A stretch of DNA of 34,380 nt. It comes from Arcobacteraceae bacterium (GTDB lineage Bacteria > Campylobacterota > Campylobacteria > Campylobacterales > Arcobacteraceae). A model generated the notes under the pieces. It ran no database searches and had not been told where the DNA came from. It saw only the letters and a program-made list of their open reading frames with translations. Shown piece after piece: positions 23,077 to 31,678 of the stretch. The stretch spans positions 1 to 34,380 of the forward strand of contig JAQUAG010000023.1 of the NCBI GenBank assembly GCA_028687375.1, read 5' to 3'. Position numbers and translations under genes: made by a program. The first letter of the stretch is position 1. Every line of letters begins with the position of its first letter.

Positions 23077-24965
23077 TAGAACTAAGTGTAAATACAAAAC
23101 CTTTTAGTGTTCCAAATGAATCGGGTGATTTTTATCAATATGTAGAACTTGAAGATTATTTTTTATTGGTCGTTGGGGATATTGGAGGACATGGGAGCGC
23201 TAGAGTTTATGAACTTGCATGTAGTATCCAAAATATTATAGAGCAAAATAAAGAAAAATCATTGGCTAAAATAATAACTATAGTACATCAACAAGAGATG
23301 TTACATAATAATGGAATGACACTTTTTATAGCTCAAATTTACAAAAATATGCCGATGATAAATTATAGTGCAGTTGGAAATACAAAAGCTACCATCATTA
23401 GAAAAAATAATTTCCTTGCTTTAAATATTCAAGAGGGAATCTTGGGTTATGATATACCATCCTCTATAAAAACTTACATGACTAAAATATTTGATGGTGA
23501 TATCTTACTTGTTGCTACAGATGGGGTGAGTATCCATAAAGAACAGTTTATGAATAAGTTTAAAAATACAAATGATATAACCTTAATAACAAAATATTGT
23601 GTGGAAGATTTTGGAAATGATGATGATAGACTTTGCTTGGCTCTCTCTTTTCAAATTGGAAACAATAAATATTTTTCACTCAAACACAATGACAATAATA
23701 TAAAAAATATAGAAGAGAATATTAATCAACAAATTTCCACTAAAACTATAGTAAAAAGTCAAGGACAAAGTAATCAATATAAAGTAGATTTACAAAAAAA
23801 TGATTATAAATTGAAATCACACCATAATCAAAAACTTACATTACTTGATAATGAAAGATTACTATTTAAAAATTTGACACCATCATCGGTTCAATACATA
23901 ATCTCTAAAGTATCACATTTAGCTCAAATTGACCAAATGCTTAAGGTAAAAATTAAAACGTTTTTATATGAAATAACAAAATATTCAAATGTTGATATAT
24001 ATCTTGATAGCTTTTTATTGCAATTACACATTTATGATATAAAAGATTTTCAAGAAAGTTTGGAATTTTTATTTAAAGATTTTTTTATCTCTCATCAAAA
24101 AGAGGCGATAATCAATATAGAACTTCTTACTTTTAGCCAATTTGATAATGAAAAATTTAATGCATTAAAAGAGATGTTTGAACTTGGATTTGATGATATT
24201 GAATATGAAAAATATAAAGAAAATGAAAAACGTATGCAACAATTGTCAAGTCAATCTCGACTTTCAGCAATGGGGGAGATGATAGGAAACATTGCTCACC
24301 AATGGAGGCAACCACTCTCTGTTATATCTACTTCAGCAACATCTCTTTCAATTCAAAAAGAATTTGGAATATTAACGGATGAAATGCTCTATAAAGCTTG
24401 TGATTCTATTAATGAAAGTGCTCAGTATCTTTCTAAAACTATCGATGATTTTAGAGATTTTATCAAGGGGGAAAGTTTTGAAGAGGAGTTTGAATTAGAA
24501 AGCTCTCTTTCTAAGGCTTTCAATATAGCACAAGCATCTATTAAAGATAATTATATAAAACTTTTTATCTCTCCCTATGAAAATATAAAACTATTTGGAG
24601 CTCAAAATTTACTTATTCAAGTTGTTGTCAATATTATAAGTAATGCAAAAGATATTTTAATTGAAAGATTTATAGAAGATAAACTTATTTTTGTTGATAT
24701 TTCACATACACAAGAAAAAGTAAGTATAAAAATAACAGATAATGGTGGTGGGGTTCCAAAAGAGATAATTGATAAAATATTTGATGCTTATTTTACAACA
24801 AAACATCAATCCAAAGGGACTGGTTTGGGTCTTAATATGTCTTTTAATATTATAATGAATAGTTTTAAGGGAACTTTGGAAGTGCTAAATGAAACTTTTA
24901 CTTATCAAGATATTGAATATACTGGAGCTAGTTTTATAATAACACTTCCTCTTCATATAAAATAA
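23073..24965 (+). CDS. fusion of RsbX/SpoIIE-type PP2C phosphatase with HQWRQPLS histidine kinase
   Basis: This 630-residue protein has three parts. Residues 1-195 form a PP2C phosphatase of the RsbX/SpoIIE type with metal-binding acids in place: D19 (SGDFYQ), D36 (VVGDIGGHGSA), D150 (VATDGVS) and the NDDD at 182-185, plus AVGNTKATI. Residues 200-260 are a polar linker, and 260-380 a less clear alpha/beta region. The kinase (about 385-630) has H409 in IAHQWRQPLSVIS, an N box (NIISNAKDIL), DNGGGVPKEIIDKIFDAYF and GTGLGL. RsbX resets the stressosome by dephosphorylating RsbR and RsbS; here that activity is joined to a kinase that could pass phosphate to a response regulator. No regulator gene is adjacent. 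Start overlaps rsbT by four bases. Confidence 0.88.
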   Translation: MIELSVNTKPFSVPNESGDFYQYVELEDYFLLVVGDIGGHGSARVYELACSIQNIIEQNKEKSLAKIITIVHQQEMLHNNGMTLFIAQIYKNMPMINYSAVGNTKATIIRKNNFLALNIQEGILGYDIPSSIKTYMTKIFDGDILLVATDGVSIHKEQFMNKFKNTNDITLITKYCVEDFGNDDDRLCLALSFQIGNNKYFSLKHNDNNIKNIEENINQQISTKTIVKSQGQSNQYKVDLQKNDYKLKSHHNQKLTLLDNERLLFKNLTPSSVQYIISKVSHLAQIDQMLKVKIKTFLYEITKYSNVDIYLDSFLLQLHIYDIKDFQESLEFLFKDFFISHQKEAIINIELLTFSQFDNEKFNALKEMFELGFDDIEYEKYKENEKRMQQLSSQSRLSAMGEMIGNIAHQWRQPLSVISTSATSLSIQKEFGILTDEMLYKACDSINESAQYLSKTIDDFRDFIKGESFEEEFELESSLSKAFNIAQASIKDNYIKLFISPYENIKLFGAQNLLIQVVVNIISNAKDILIERFIEDKLIFVDISHTQEKVSIKITDNGGGVPKEIIDKIFDAYFTTKHQSKGTGLGLNMSFNIIMNSFKGTLEVLNETFTYQDIEYTGASFIITLPLHIK

Positions 24966-24989
24966 AAGGGAATCATCAATCCTTTTATT
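24961..24989. terminator. hairpin terminator after the stressosome operon
   Basis: AATAAAAGG (24961-24969) pairs perfectly with CCTTTTATT (24981-24989) across an 11-base loop. The stop codon TAA (24963-24965) lies in the left arm. The T-run is partly inside the right arm, so it may be a moderate terminator. Confidence 0.5.
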
Positions 24990-25047
24990 ACTTCTAAACC
25001 AACTTTTTGCTATCCTCTCAAAATAATCAAAGCACAAGGGAAATGAA

Positions 25048-27015
25048 ATGTCACAAAAAGACAACACAATCTATATAACAACTCCAATCTATTATGTAAA
25101 CGATGTAGCTCATATTGGTCACGCTTACACAACTATCATTGCTGATACACTTGCAAGATATGCAAGACTAACAGGAAATAAAACTTTCTTTTTAACAGGG
25201 ACAGATGAGCACGGTCAAAAAATCGAAACAAGTGCAGCAGCAAGGGGGAAATCTCCAAAAGAGTATGCAGATGAGGTAAGTGGAAAATTTAGAGCATTAT
25301 GGGATGATTTTGGTATCACATATGATAGATTTATACGAACAACAGATGAAGAGCATAAAATTGGTGTGCAAAAAGCATTTCAAAAAATGTTTGACAATGG
25401 TGATATCTACAAAGGGAACTATGAGGGAAATTATTGTGTAAGTTGTGAAACTTTTTATACAGATGCGCAACTTCTTGATAATGCTGGATGCCCTGATTGT
25501 GGACGACCGACAACGATAGTAAAAGAGGAGAGTTACTTTTTTGCCCTTTCAAAATATCAAGATAGACTTCTAAAATTGTATGAAGAGAATCCATCTTTTA
25601 TCCTTCCAAAAGCAAAAGCAAAAGAGATTGTAAATTTTGTAAGTGGTGGATTAAATGATCTATCAATTAGTAGAACTTCGTTTGATTGGGGTGTAAAACT
25701 TCCAGCTTCTATGAACGATGACAAACACGTTATGTATGTTTGGCTCGATGCACTTTTAAACTATATCACAGCACTTGGATATGGAGATGATGAAAAAAAT
25801 ATGGAATTTTGGCCAGCAAATATTCAACTTGTAGGGAAAGATATTTTAAGATTTCATGCTATTTTTTGGCCAGCTTTCTTAATGTCGCTTGACCTTCCTA
25901 TGCCAAAACACATAGCTGCACACGGTTGGTGGACAAGAGATGGAGAAAAAATGTCAAAAAGTAAAGGAAATGTTGTTGATCCAAAAGAGATAGCTGATGC
26001 TTATGGACTTGACGCATTTAGATACTTTTTACTTAGAGAAGTTCCCTTTGGACAAGATGGTGATTTTTCTCAAAGGGCATTGATGGATAGAATAAACTCA
26101 GATCTTGGAAACGACCTTGGGAATCTCTTAAATAGAATTATTGGGATGAGTGGAAAATATTTTGACTATAAAGTAAGCAGTAAAGATGTTTTAAAATATC
26201 ACGAAAAAGAGATGAAAGAAGTTGATGCACTTTTAGAAGGAAGTGAAGAGTTTTTATATCACCTACAAATCAATAGATTTTTAGAGGAGATTTGGAAAGT
26301 TTTAACTATTGGAAATAAAGCTATCGGTGACTATGAACCTTGGAATATGATGAAAGATGGGAAAACTCAACAGGCTATGGCTTTGGTTGCACTTATTACA
26401 AACATTATGGCTAAAGTTGCAGTGTTACTTAAATCTGTATTACCTTCTAAAGTAGCAGAGATTGAGAAATCTTTAGGGATAACTGTAGATACCCAAAGTT
26501 ATATTTCTCTTATTAAAAATAAAGAGCTAATTAGCGACACAACGATTACAAAAATAGATGCCCTATTCCCTCGAATTGAAGAGGAGCTAATCGCAACTGC
26601 AGTTTCAAGTTCAACTGTGACTGAAACAGCAAAAAAATGTTGCACTAGTGATACTAAAGAGATAAAAGTTGAGAAACAAGATGATGCAAATCTTATCACT
26701 ATTGATCAATTTTTTGGAACAAGTTTAAAAATTGGAACAATCGTAGAAGCTGAAGAAGTTCCAAAATCAGCAAAACTGCTTAAATTACAAGTTGATTTAG
26801 GTGAAGGTCGAAATAGACAAATCCTTGCTGGAATAAAAGAATATTATAGTGCAGAATCTTTAATAGGAACACAAGCTTGTGTTGTTGCAAATTTGAAACC
26901 CGCAAAACTTATGGGAATGCTTAGCGAAGGGATGTTACTTGCAGCGAAAGATGAAAATGGACTCCATCTTTTAAGACCAGAAGCTCCTAAAAAATCTGGA
27001 ACAAAAGTTAGTTAA
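25048..27015 (+). CDS. metG: methionyl-tRNA synthetase with C-terminal tRNA-binding domain
   Basis: MetG charges tRNA-Met. This 655-residue enzyme has HIGH at residues 22-25, a four-cysteine zinc knuckle (C130, C133, C148, C151) and KMSKS at 301-305. The class I anticodon-binding domain follows (about 360-520). The C-terminal region from about 552 (IDQFFGTSLKIGTIVEAEEVPKS) is an EMAP-II/Trbp111-type OB fold used for dimerisation and tRNA binding. A Thr/Lys/Cys linker of about 45 residues (with CC) precedes it. The ATG follows AAGGGAAATGAA. It is the first gene of a four-gene run with the Mur-like gene, recO and bioF. Confidence 0.96.
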   Translation: MSQKDNTIYITTPIYYVNDVAHIGHAYTTIIADTLARYARLTGNKTFFLTGTDEHGQKIETSAAARGKSPKEYADEVSGKFRALWDDFGITYDRFIRTTDEEHKIGVQKAFQKMFDNGDIYKGNYEGNYCVSCETFYTDAQLLDNAGCPDCGRPTTIVKEESYFFALSKYQDRLLKLYEENPSFILPKAKAKEIVNFVSGGLNDLSISRTSFDWGVKLPASMNDDKHVMYVWLDALLNYITALGYGDDEKNMEFWPANIQLVGKDILRFHAIFWPAFLMSLDLPMPKHIAAHGWWTRDGEKMSKSKGNVVDPKEIADAYGLDAFRYFLLREVPFGQDGDFSQRALMDRINSDLGNDLGNLLNRIIGMSGKYFDYKVSSKDVLKYHEKEMKEVDALLEGSEEFLYHLQINRFLEEIWKVLTIGNKAIGDYEPWNMMKDGKTQQAMALVALITNIMAKVAVLLKSVLPSKVAEIEKSLGITVDTQSYISLIKNKELISDTTITKIDALFPRIEEELIATAVSSSTVTETAKKCCTSDTKEIKVEKQDDANLITIDQFFGTSLKIGTIVEAEEVPKSAKLLKLQVDLGEGRNRQILAGIKEYYSAESLIGTQACVVANLKPAKLMGMLSEGMLLAAKDENGLHLLRPEAPKKSGTKVS

Positions 27016-27029
27016 GAACCAACAAAAAA

Positions 27030-27992
27030 ATGAAAATATCTTCTATTGTAGATATAACTGGGGGGAAATTACTGAATTCTCCAGCTATATCATTTACCAC
27101 ACAAGCACATACAAATCTTAAAAAAGTAAGCGATGGTGATCTATTTATCTCATCAAATATAGATGAGATAAAAGAGGCGATTAAAAAAGGTGCTTTTGGA
27201 ATTGTTTTTGATTTTGATATTGATGTCGCTATGGTTGACAATGAGATAGCATGGATAAAAGTAGATGATATAAATCGTGCCATTACAAAACTTTTACGAT
27301 TTAAACTAGCCAATATAAATCTTAAGAGTTATTTTGTAGATTTTATAGCTTATGAATTTCTATCTGTTTTAGCAAATTCAAATAAAAGTATCTACTTTAT
27401 TCACGATACTTTTTCTAGCTTTGAGCTTTTACAAGATGTTGAAAATAATGATATTTTAATATCTACACAACATAAGTTTTTAAGTGATATCTATCCAAAA
27501 AGTGAAGATTTGAAAATAGAAAATATGAACTTTGAAAATCTTCTAATTCACTCTATTTTTGAAACTTCTTTTTTATATGCGGGGGAATACTTTTATAAAC
27601 TAAGAATCCCATATATCTACCTTAATCATCTTTTATCTATTAAAAAAGTTTTTAATTTAGAAACAATAGATACAAATAAATTAAAAAATATCCAATTTAT
27701 GCAACCTATTTTTATCAATAAACAAAACCAAATGGTTGAGTATGGAAAATCAAATAAATTTATCTTAACAGCACAAAATGATGAGATTAGCAAAATAGAG
27801 TTTGGTTTTATAAATATTATTTTTAAATATGGAAAAACTATTTTTTTTGATTGTATGGGAAAAAGTGATGATGAGATTTTTCATTTTATATCAAAGAATA
27901 GTTCAAATTGTATCTATATGCAAAATCAGACAAACGATAAAATTATTGAGATTTTAAAATCAAATGAACAAATAGAACAAACACTTTTTTAG
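27030..27992 (+). CDS. Mur-ligase N-domain-like protein without an ATP-binding site (conserved hypothetical)
   Basis: This 320-residue soluble protein begins MKISSIVDITGGKLL, with SDGDLFISSN and AIKKGAFGIVFD at about 35-65. This is the pattern of the MurE/MurF N-terminal substrate-binding domain. The rest has no GTNGKT ATP loop; at the expected place it reads YFIHDTFSSFELLQ. It therefore cannot be a normal UDP-MurNAc peptide ligase. I believe Campylobacterota carry a conserved gene of this kind after metG, but its function is not known to me. It starts 14 bases after the metG stop without a clear ribosome-binding site and abuts recO (stop TAG directly followed by ATG), so coupled translation is likely. 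Confidence 0.72.
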   Translation: MKISSIVDITGGKLLNSPAISFTTQAHTNLKKVSDGDLFISSNIDEIKEAIKKGAFGIVFDFDIDVAMVDNEIAWIKVDDINRAITKLLRFKLANINLKSYFVDFIAYEFLSVLANSNKSIYFIHDTFSSFELLQDVENNDILISTQHKFLSDIYPKSEDLKIENMNFENLLIHSIFETSFLYAGEYFYKLRIPYIYLNHLLSIKKVFNLETIDTNKLKNIQFMQPIFINKQNQMVEYGKSNKFILTAQNDEISKIEFGFINIIFKYGKTIFFDCMGKSDDEIFHFISKNSSNCIYMQNQTNDKIIEILKSNEQIEQTLF

Positions 27993-28610
27993 ATGCAAGG
28001 GTATGTTTTAAATATAAATAAAGTCCGCGATGAAGACTTGATTGTAACTATTTTAGGTGAAGATTATATCCATAGAGCTTATAGATTTTATGGAGCAAGA
28101 CACTCAAATATTCATATTGGCTACAAGATAGATTTTGAGCTTGAGATTAATATAAAAAGTAATATGCCAAGACTTAAAGATGTGATACAACTTGGGTTTC
28201 CTTGGCTACTTGATAGTAAAAAACTCTATCTTTGGCAACTTTATATTAAACTTTTTTACCATCATCTTAAAGATGTTGATGAGATTGATGATTTTTATAA
28301 AAACTTATTGGATGATTTGGTAGAAAGAATCACAAAACAAAATCCAAAACGAGCAATTTTAGAAAGTTATGTGAAGCTTTGTGAATATGAAGGACGATTG
28401 CACGAAGATTTTACTTGTCTTTTATGTGATTTGCCAATTGAGAGTGAGATTTCACTTATTCGAGGTTTTTTAACAACACATGCTAGTTGTAGTTATAGTA
28501 AAAATTTTAATATAGAGAAAATAACAACACTTTTTAGCGATAAAACTTCAATTGATTTTGATGATGATGAAATAGAATATTTATGGGGAATTATCCAACA
28601 AGGGCTTTAA
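27993..28610 (+). CDS. recO: RecO-like DNA repair protein (short Campylobacterota type)
   Basis: RecO helps load RecA on single-stranded DNA by exchanging SSB, in the RecFOR-type pathway. The 205 residues start MQGYVLNINKVRDEDLIVTIL, the OB-fold start of RecO, and continue with AYRFYGARHSNIHIGYKIDFE. The C-terminal part has two Cys pairs, reading FTCLLCDLPI and HASC, which may be remnants of the zinc site of longer RecO proteins. About 205 residues is the known short form in this phylum (from memory of the Helicobacter protein). The start abuts the previous stop. No RecF or RecR is in the window. Confidence 0.78.
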   Translation: MQGYVLNINKVRDEDLIVTILGEDYIHRAYRFYGARHSNIHIGYKIDFELEINIKSNMPRLKDVIQLGFPWLLDSKKLYLWQLYIKLFYHHLKDVDEIDDFYKNLLDDLVERITKQNPKRAILESYVKLCEYEGRLHEDFTCLLCDLPIESEISLIRGFLTTHASCSYSKNFNIEKITTLFSDKTSIDFDDDEIEYLWGIIQQGL

Positions 28611-28612
28611 AA

Positions 28613-29716
28613 ATGGAAAAAATTATGTATTATGAAAAAGAATTAGATGCGATTAAGAGATCAAATCGTTTTAGGGTTAGAAAATTATCCAATACAAATT
28701 TAATAGACCTAGCATCAAATGATTATTTAGGACTTGGAACTAAAAAGAAACTCTTTAAAAAAGCCTATAAACTTCTTCAAAAAGAGGGAAATTTTGCTCC
28801 AAAGTCTTCACTTTTAGTAAATGGTTATCATATGATTCATCAAAAATTTGAGAAAAAACTTTGCGAGTATAATCATTTTGAAGATGGGATTATCTTAGGT
28901 AGTGGATTTCTGGCAAATATCTCTTTGATTGAAGGACTAGTGAGAAAAAAAGATATTTTATTTATCGATGAAGAGTATCATGCAAGTGGGATATTGGCTT
29001 CAAAATTAGTTGAGAATGTAGTTATGTTTAACCATAACGACTTTGATAATTTAGAAAAAAAGATTCAAGAACATAGAGTTGAAAACCAAAAAGGTCGCAT
29101 CATTATAGCAATTGAGGGAGTTTACTCAATGGGTGGAGATATAGCACCCGTTGAGTTTGCTTTTGTAGCTCAAAAATATGATGCTATTCTCATAGTGGAT
29201 GAAGCCCATAGCAGTGGAGTAATAGGTGAAAACCTTCTTGGTTGGTACGATTATCATCATCTAAAGATAGCACCAAATTATATAAAAATGGGAACACTTG
29301 GAAAAGCTTACGGGAGTTATGGAGCTTATATTTTAGCTTCAAAACATATCATCTCATTTTTGGAAAATCGAGCAAAAGCAATCATCTATACAACAGCTCC
29401 CTCTCTTTTTGATACAGCACTTGGATTTGTTGCATTTTCATATATTATCAAACACAAAGAAAAATTGAAAAAAAAGATAGCTCAAAAAAGAGAAATAGTG
29501 CAAAGTATTTTAGGTGTAAATTGTGAAAGTCTTATTTTACCAATAGAGATAGATGATAATAAAAAAGTTATAGAGATTCAAAATAAGCTTAAATCTGATG
29601 GTTTTATAGTTGGTGCTATTAGGCAACCAACTGTAAAAAAAGCAATTCTCCGAATCATTTTGAAACTAGATGTGAAAAATAAAGAGTTAAAAAAAGTATT
29701 AGAAAACTTAGTCTAA
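28613..29716 (+). CDS. bioF: 8-amino-7-oxononanoate synthase / PLP-dependent alpha-oxoamine synthase
   Basis: BioF condenses pimeloyl-(ACP or CoA) with alanine to 8-amino-7-oxononanoate in biotin synthesis. The alpha-oxoamine synthase blocks are visible: LIDLASNDYLGLG, SSLLVNGYH, ILGSGFLANI, DEEYHASGI, AIEGVYSMGGD and LIVDEAHSSGVIGE, with the PLP lysine in MGTLGKAYGSYGAY. GAIRQPTV lies near the end. I use ATG 28613 (367 residues); AAGGG lies eight to nine bases before it and it follows the recO stop by two bases. A further ATG lies at 28625. It resembles the Helicobacter BioF as I recall it. Related synthases (KBL, ALA synthase) are less likely. The end overlaps the exbD stop by four bases on the opposite strand. 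Confidence 0.8.
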   Translation: MEKIMYYEKELDAIKRSNRFRVRKLSNTNLIDLASNDYLGLGTKKKLFKKAYKLLQKEGNFAPKSSLLVNGYHMIHQKFEKKLCEYNHFEDGIILGSGFLANISLIEGLVRKKDILFIDEEYHASGILASKLVENVVMFNHNDFDNLEKKIQEHRVENQKGRIIIAIEGVYSMGGDIAPVEFAFVAQKYDAILIVDEAHSSGVIGENLLGWYDYHHLKIAPNYIKMGTLGKAYGSYGAYILASKHIISFLENRAKAIIYTTAPSLFDTALGFVAFSYIIKHKEKLKKKIAQKREIVQSILGVNCESLILPIEIDDNKKVIEIQNKLKSDGFIVGAIRQPTVKKAILRIILKLDVKNKELKKVLENLV

Positions 29717-30093
29717 TTATTTTTTGTCACAATACTTAAATTTTCGTAATTATTTTTTTTCAATAAATCTAACATATAGACAAAGTTATCAAATTTTACA
29801 TCTTTATCACATGAGATATTGATTGGATTTTCTTTTGGAAATTGAAGCAATGAGGTTTCTATATCTTCTTTTTTTATTTTATTTTGATTAAAATATATCT
29901 CATTTTCTTTATTGATTGAGATATTTAAAATTTGTTCGTCTTGTAATTTATTTGCACTTTTAGAAACTGCCAAATCAAGAGGGATAACTCCACGAGCTAC
30001 AAAAGTAGCGGTTGTTAAAACTATCACTAAAAGTACAAGCATAATATCTATAAATGGAACAACATTTATAGAGTCAAATTTTTTCAGTTTCAT
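29713..30093 (-). CDS. exbD: ExbD/TolR-type energy-transducing protein
   Basis: This 126-residue protein has a short cytoplasmic start, one membrane helix (about 11-31, VVPFIDIMLVLLVIVLTT) with the conserved proton-path Asp at D16, and a periplasmic domain. Together with ExbB it forms the proton channel that powers TonB (or a TolA-like protein). It follows exbB by two bases. No tonB follows: the next gene downstream is the convergent bioF. Whether TonB is elsewhere or this pair drives another system cannot be told here. Confidence 0.87.
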   Translation of the reverse strand: MKLKKFDSINVVPFIDIMLVLLVIVLTTATFVARGVIPLDLAVSKSANKLQDEQILNISINKENEIYFNQNKIKKEDIETSLLQFPKENPINISCDKDVKFDNFVYMLDLLKKNNYENLSIVTKNN

Positions 30094-30095
30094 CT

Positions 30096-30518
30096 TTATT
30101 TTGCTTCAAAAAGAGATATTTTTACCTCTATAATTCTTGCTAAATGGTTATAAAACATCATAGAAGGAATAGCAACAACCAATCCTAAAGCGGTTGCTTT
30201 TAGGGCAAAAGCTAAAGAGGTCATAATAATTTTCACATCAATTTGCCCTGTTTCACCCATAGAATAAAAAGTAATCAATATTCCAAGAACAGTTCCTAGT
30301 AGTCCTATATATACACTGTTTGAAGCTATTGAAGCTACTATTGATGTATTATTTGTAAGTTCAATTTCTAAGAGTTGTTTTTTATCGTAGTTGTTAACAT
30401 CAAGATTTTTATAAAATAGAAGTCTTTCAATGTAGATAAATAAAGCAATAAATCCCATCAAAAGTAACAAAACTAATATTCCATAATCAACAGCCATTTT
30501 CATAAATTCAATATTCAT
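30096..30518 (-). CDS. exbB: ExbB/TolQ/MotA-type proton channel protein (short form)
   Basis: This 140-residue protein has three membrane helices: about 10-31, 60-80 (VYIGLLGTVLGILITFY) and 100-125 (MTSLAFALKATALGLVVAIPSMMFYN). The second and third make up the ExbB family channel block. It is shorter than Escherichia coli ExbB (about 244) and lacks the N-terminal region and part of the cytoplasmic loop; short forms are known in Helicobacter. It is followed two bases later by exbD and preceded by an 81-base gap after the OmpA gene, so it may have its own promoter. Confidence 0.88.
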   Translation of the reverse strand: MNIEFMKMAVDYGILVLLLLMGFIALFIYIERLLFYKNLDVNNYDKKQLLEIELTNNTSIVASIASNSVYIGLLGTVLGILITFYSMGETGQIDVKIIMTSLAFALKATALGLVVAIPSMMFYNHLARIIEVKISLFEAK

Positions 30519-30599
30519 ATTTTTCCCACTTTTTATTTTACTTGTTAAATTAAAAATAAAGAATATCGAATTGATGTTAAATGATTGTTAATTTTTTAA

Positions 30600-31193
30600 T
30601 TATTTTAAAATAATTTCTACTCTTCTATTTTTCTCATTTGATTCATTTGGCTTTGTTTTAACTAGTGGATTTGCATCTCCATAATATTTAAGCTCAATCA
30701 ACTCACTTTTTATACCATTTGCAATAAGTACATCAGCAACATTTTGTGCTCTTAGTTTAGAAACTTTTTCATTTGTTTCAGCAGTTCCAGTACTATCACT
30801 ATGTCCAATACAAATCACTTGATGAACAATACTTTTAGAAATAGTTTTACTTACCTCAAGAAGTTCATTTTTTTGATCATCATTTAAAGTTGCACTCCCG
30901 CTTCCAAAAAAGAAATAGTAATTTTGAAGCTTTTCTGGCATGGCAGTTATAAGATCTTTATATCGTTCATTGATGAGTTTTTCATCCGATACCTTATCTT
31001 CAATTCCACCATTTTGTGCAATTTCAAGAGTAGTATATGGCTTATTGATCGTATGTGCTATCCCTTTGTTATCATTAATTGTGATTGTCCCTACTTTTCC
31101 ACCCTCTTCAGGTAAAAGCGTCACTCTCGTTCCACCTGTAGCACAACCAGTAAAGAGAATTAAAGTAGTAATTCCTAGTAATAATTTTTTCAC
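30600..31193 (-). CDS. OmpA-family peptidoglycan-binding lipoprotein
   Basis: This 197-residue protein has a lipoprotein signal ending FTGC (C17), so it should be attached to the outer membrane. Residues 85-197 form the OmpA C-terminal domain: YFFFGSGSATLNDDQKNEL, CIGHSDSTGTAETN, LRAQNVADVL and SNEKNRRVEIIL, the diaminopimelate-binding layout. Residues 20-80 are not recognised. Its ATG overlaps the FecR-type gene stop by four bases, so both are made together. Confidence 0.9.
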   Translation of the reverse strand: MKKLLLGITTLILFTGCATGGTRVTLLPEEGGKVGTITINDNKGIAHTINKPYTTLEIAQNGGIEDKVSDEKLINERYKDLITAMPEKLQNYYFFFGSGSATLNDDQKNELLEVSKTISKSIVHQVICIGHSDSTGTAETNEKVSKLRAQNVADVLIANGIKSELIELKYYGDANPLVKTKPNESNEKNRRVEIILK

Positions 31194-31624
31194 TCATCAA
31201 CCTCCACTATAAAATATGTTCCTCTGATTCCCATACTTGCTGATTTTGCTTTTATTTTCATAGCATCTGGATTTATTTTAGCAATAAGTCCACTCATACA
31301 AGCCATTGTCCCTTTTGTTAAATTTGAATTAAATTTTACCTTTTTATCTTTTGGTTCAAAAAGATATTCATCTACTCCAAATACTGAATTTGAACCAACC
31401 GAGATAAGAGTACCATCTTCAAAAATAATTCCAATCGAAGATTTCATAGAGGTTTTGATCGTATCTCCTTCATAAATCTTATCCCCTACTTTTAAAGGGA
31501 TTGTAGTGTTGTCTCTTTTGATATCAAAAGCTTCACCTTTTACTTTTTTAACTAACCCAATGGGCTCTAAAGCAAACATAATCATAGGTAAACTAACCAA
31601 TAATATCGTTTTATAAAAACTCAT
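31190..31624 (-). CDS. FecR-domain periplasmic protein
   Basis: This 144-residue protein has a signal peptide (residues 1-18, LLVSLPMIMFALE). The FecR domain follows (about 24-125): GLVKKVKGEAFDIKR, LKVGDKIYEGDTIKT, SIGIIFEDGTLISVGSNS and a C-terminal SASMGIRGTYF. There is no membrane anchor or anti-sigma part, so it is not a classical FecR regulator; such stand-alone FecR-domain proteins are common in proteobacteria with unknown roles. A good ribosome-binding site (TAGGAGA) precedes the ATG. A TACAAT -10 candidate lies at 31679-31684. It overlaps the OmpA gene by four bases. Confidence 0.86.
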   Translation of the reverse strand: MSFYKTILLVSLPMIMFALEPIGLVKKVKGEAFDIKRDNTTIPLKVGDKIYEGDTIKTSMKSSIGIIFEDGTLISVGSNSVFGVDEYLFEPKDKKVKFNSNLTKGTMACMSGLIAKINPDAMKIKAKSASMGIRGTYFIVEVDE

Positions 31625-31678
31625 TTTTTCTCCTATTTATTTTGTGGTTTCAGACTTTGAACCTTTTTGTAACCATGT

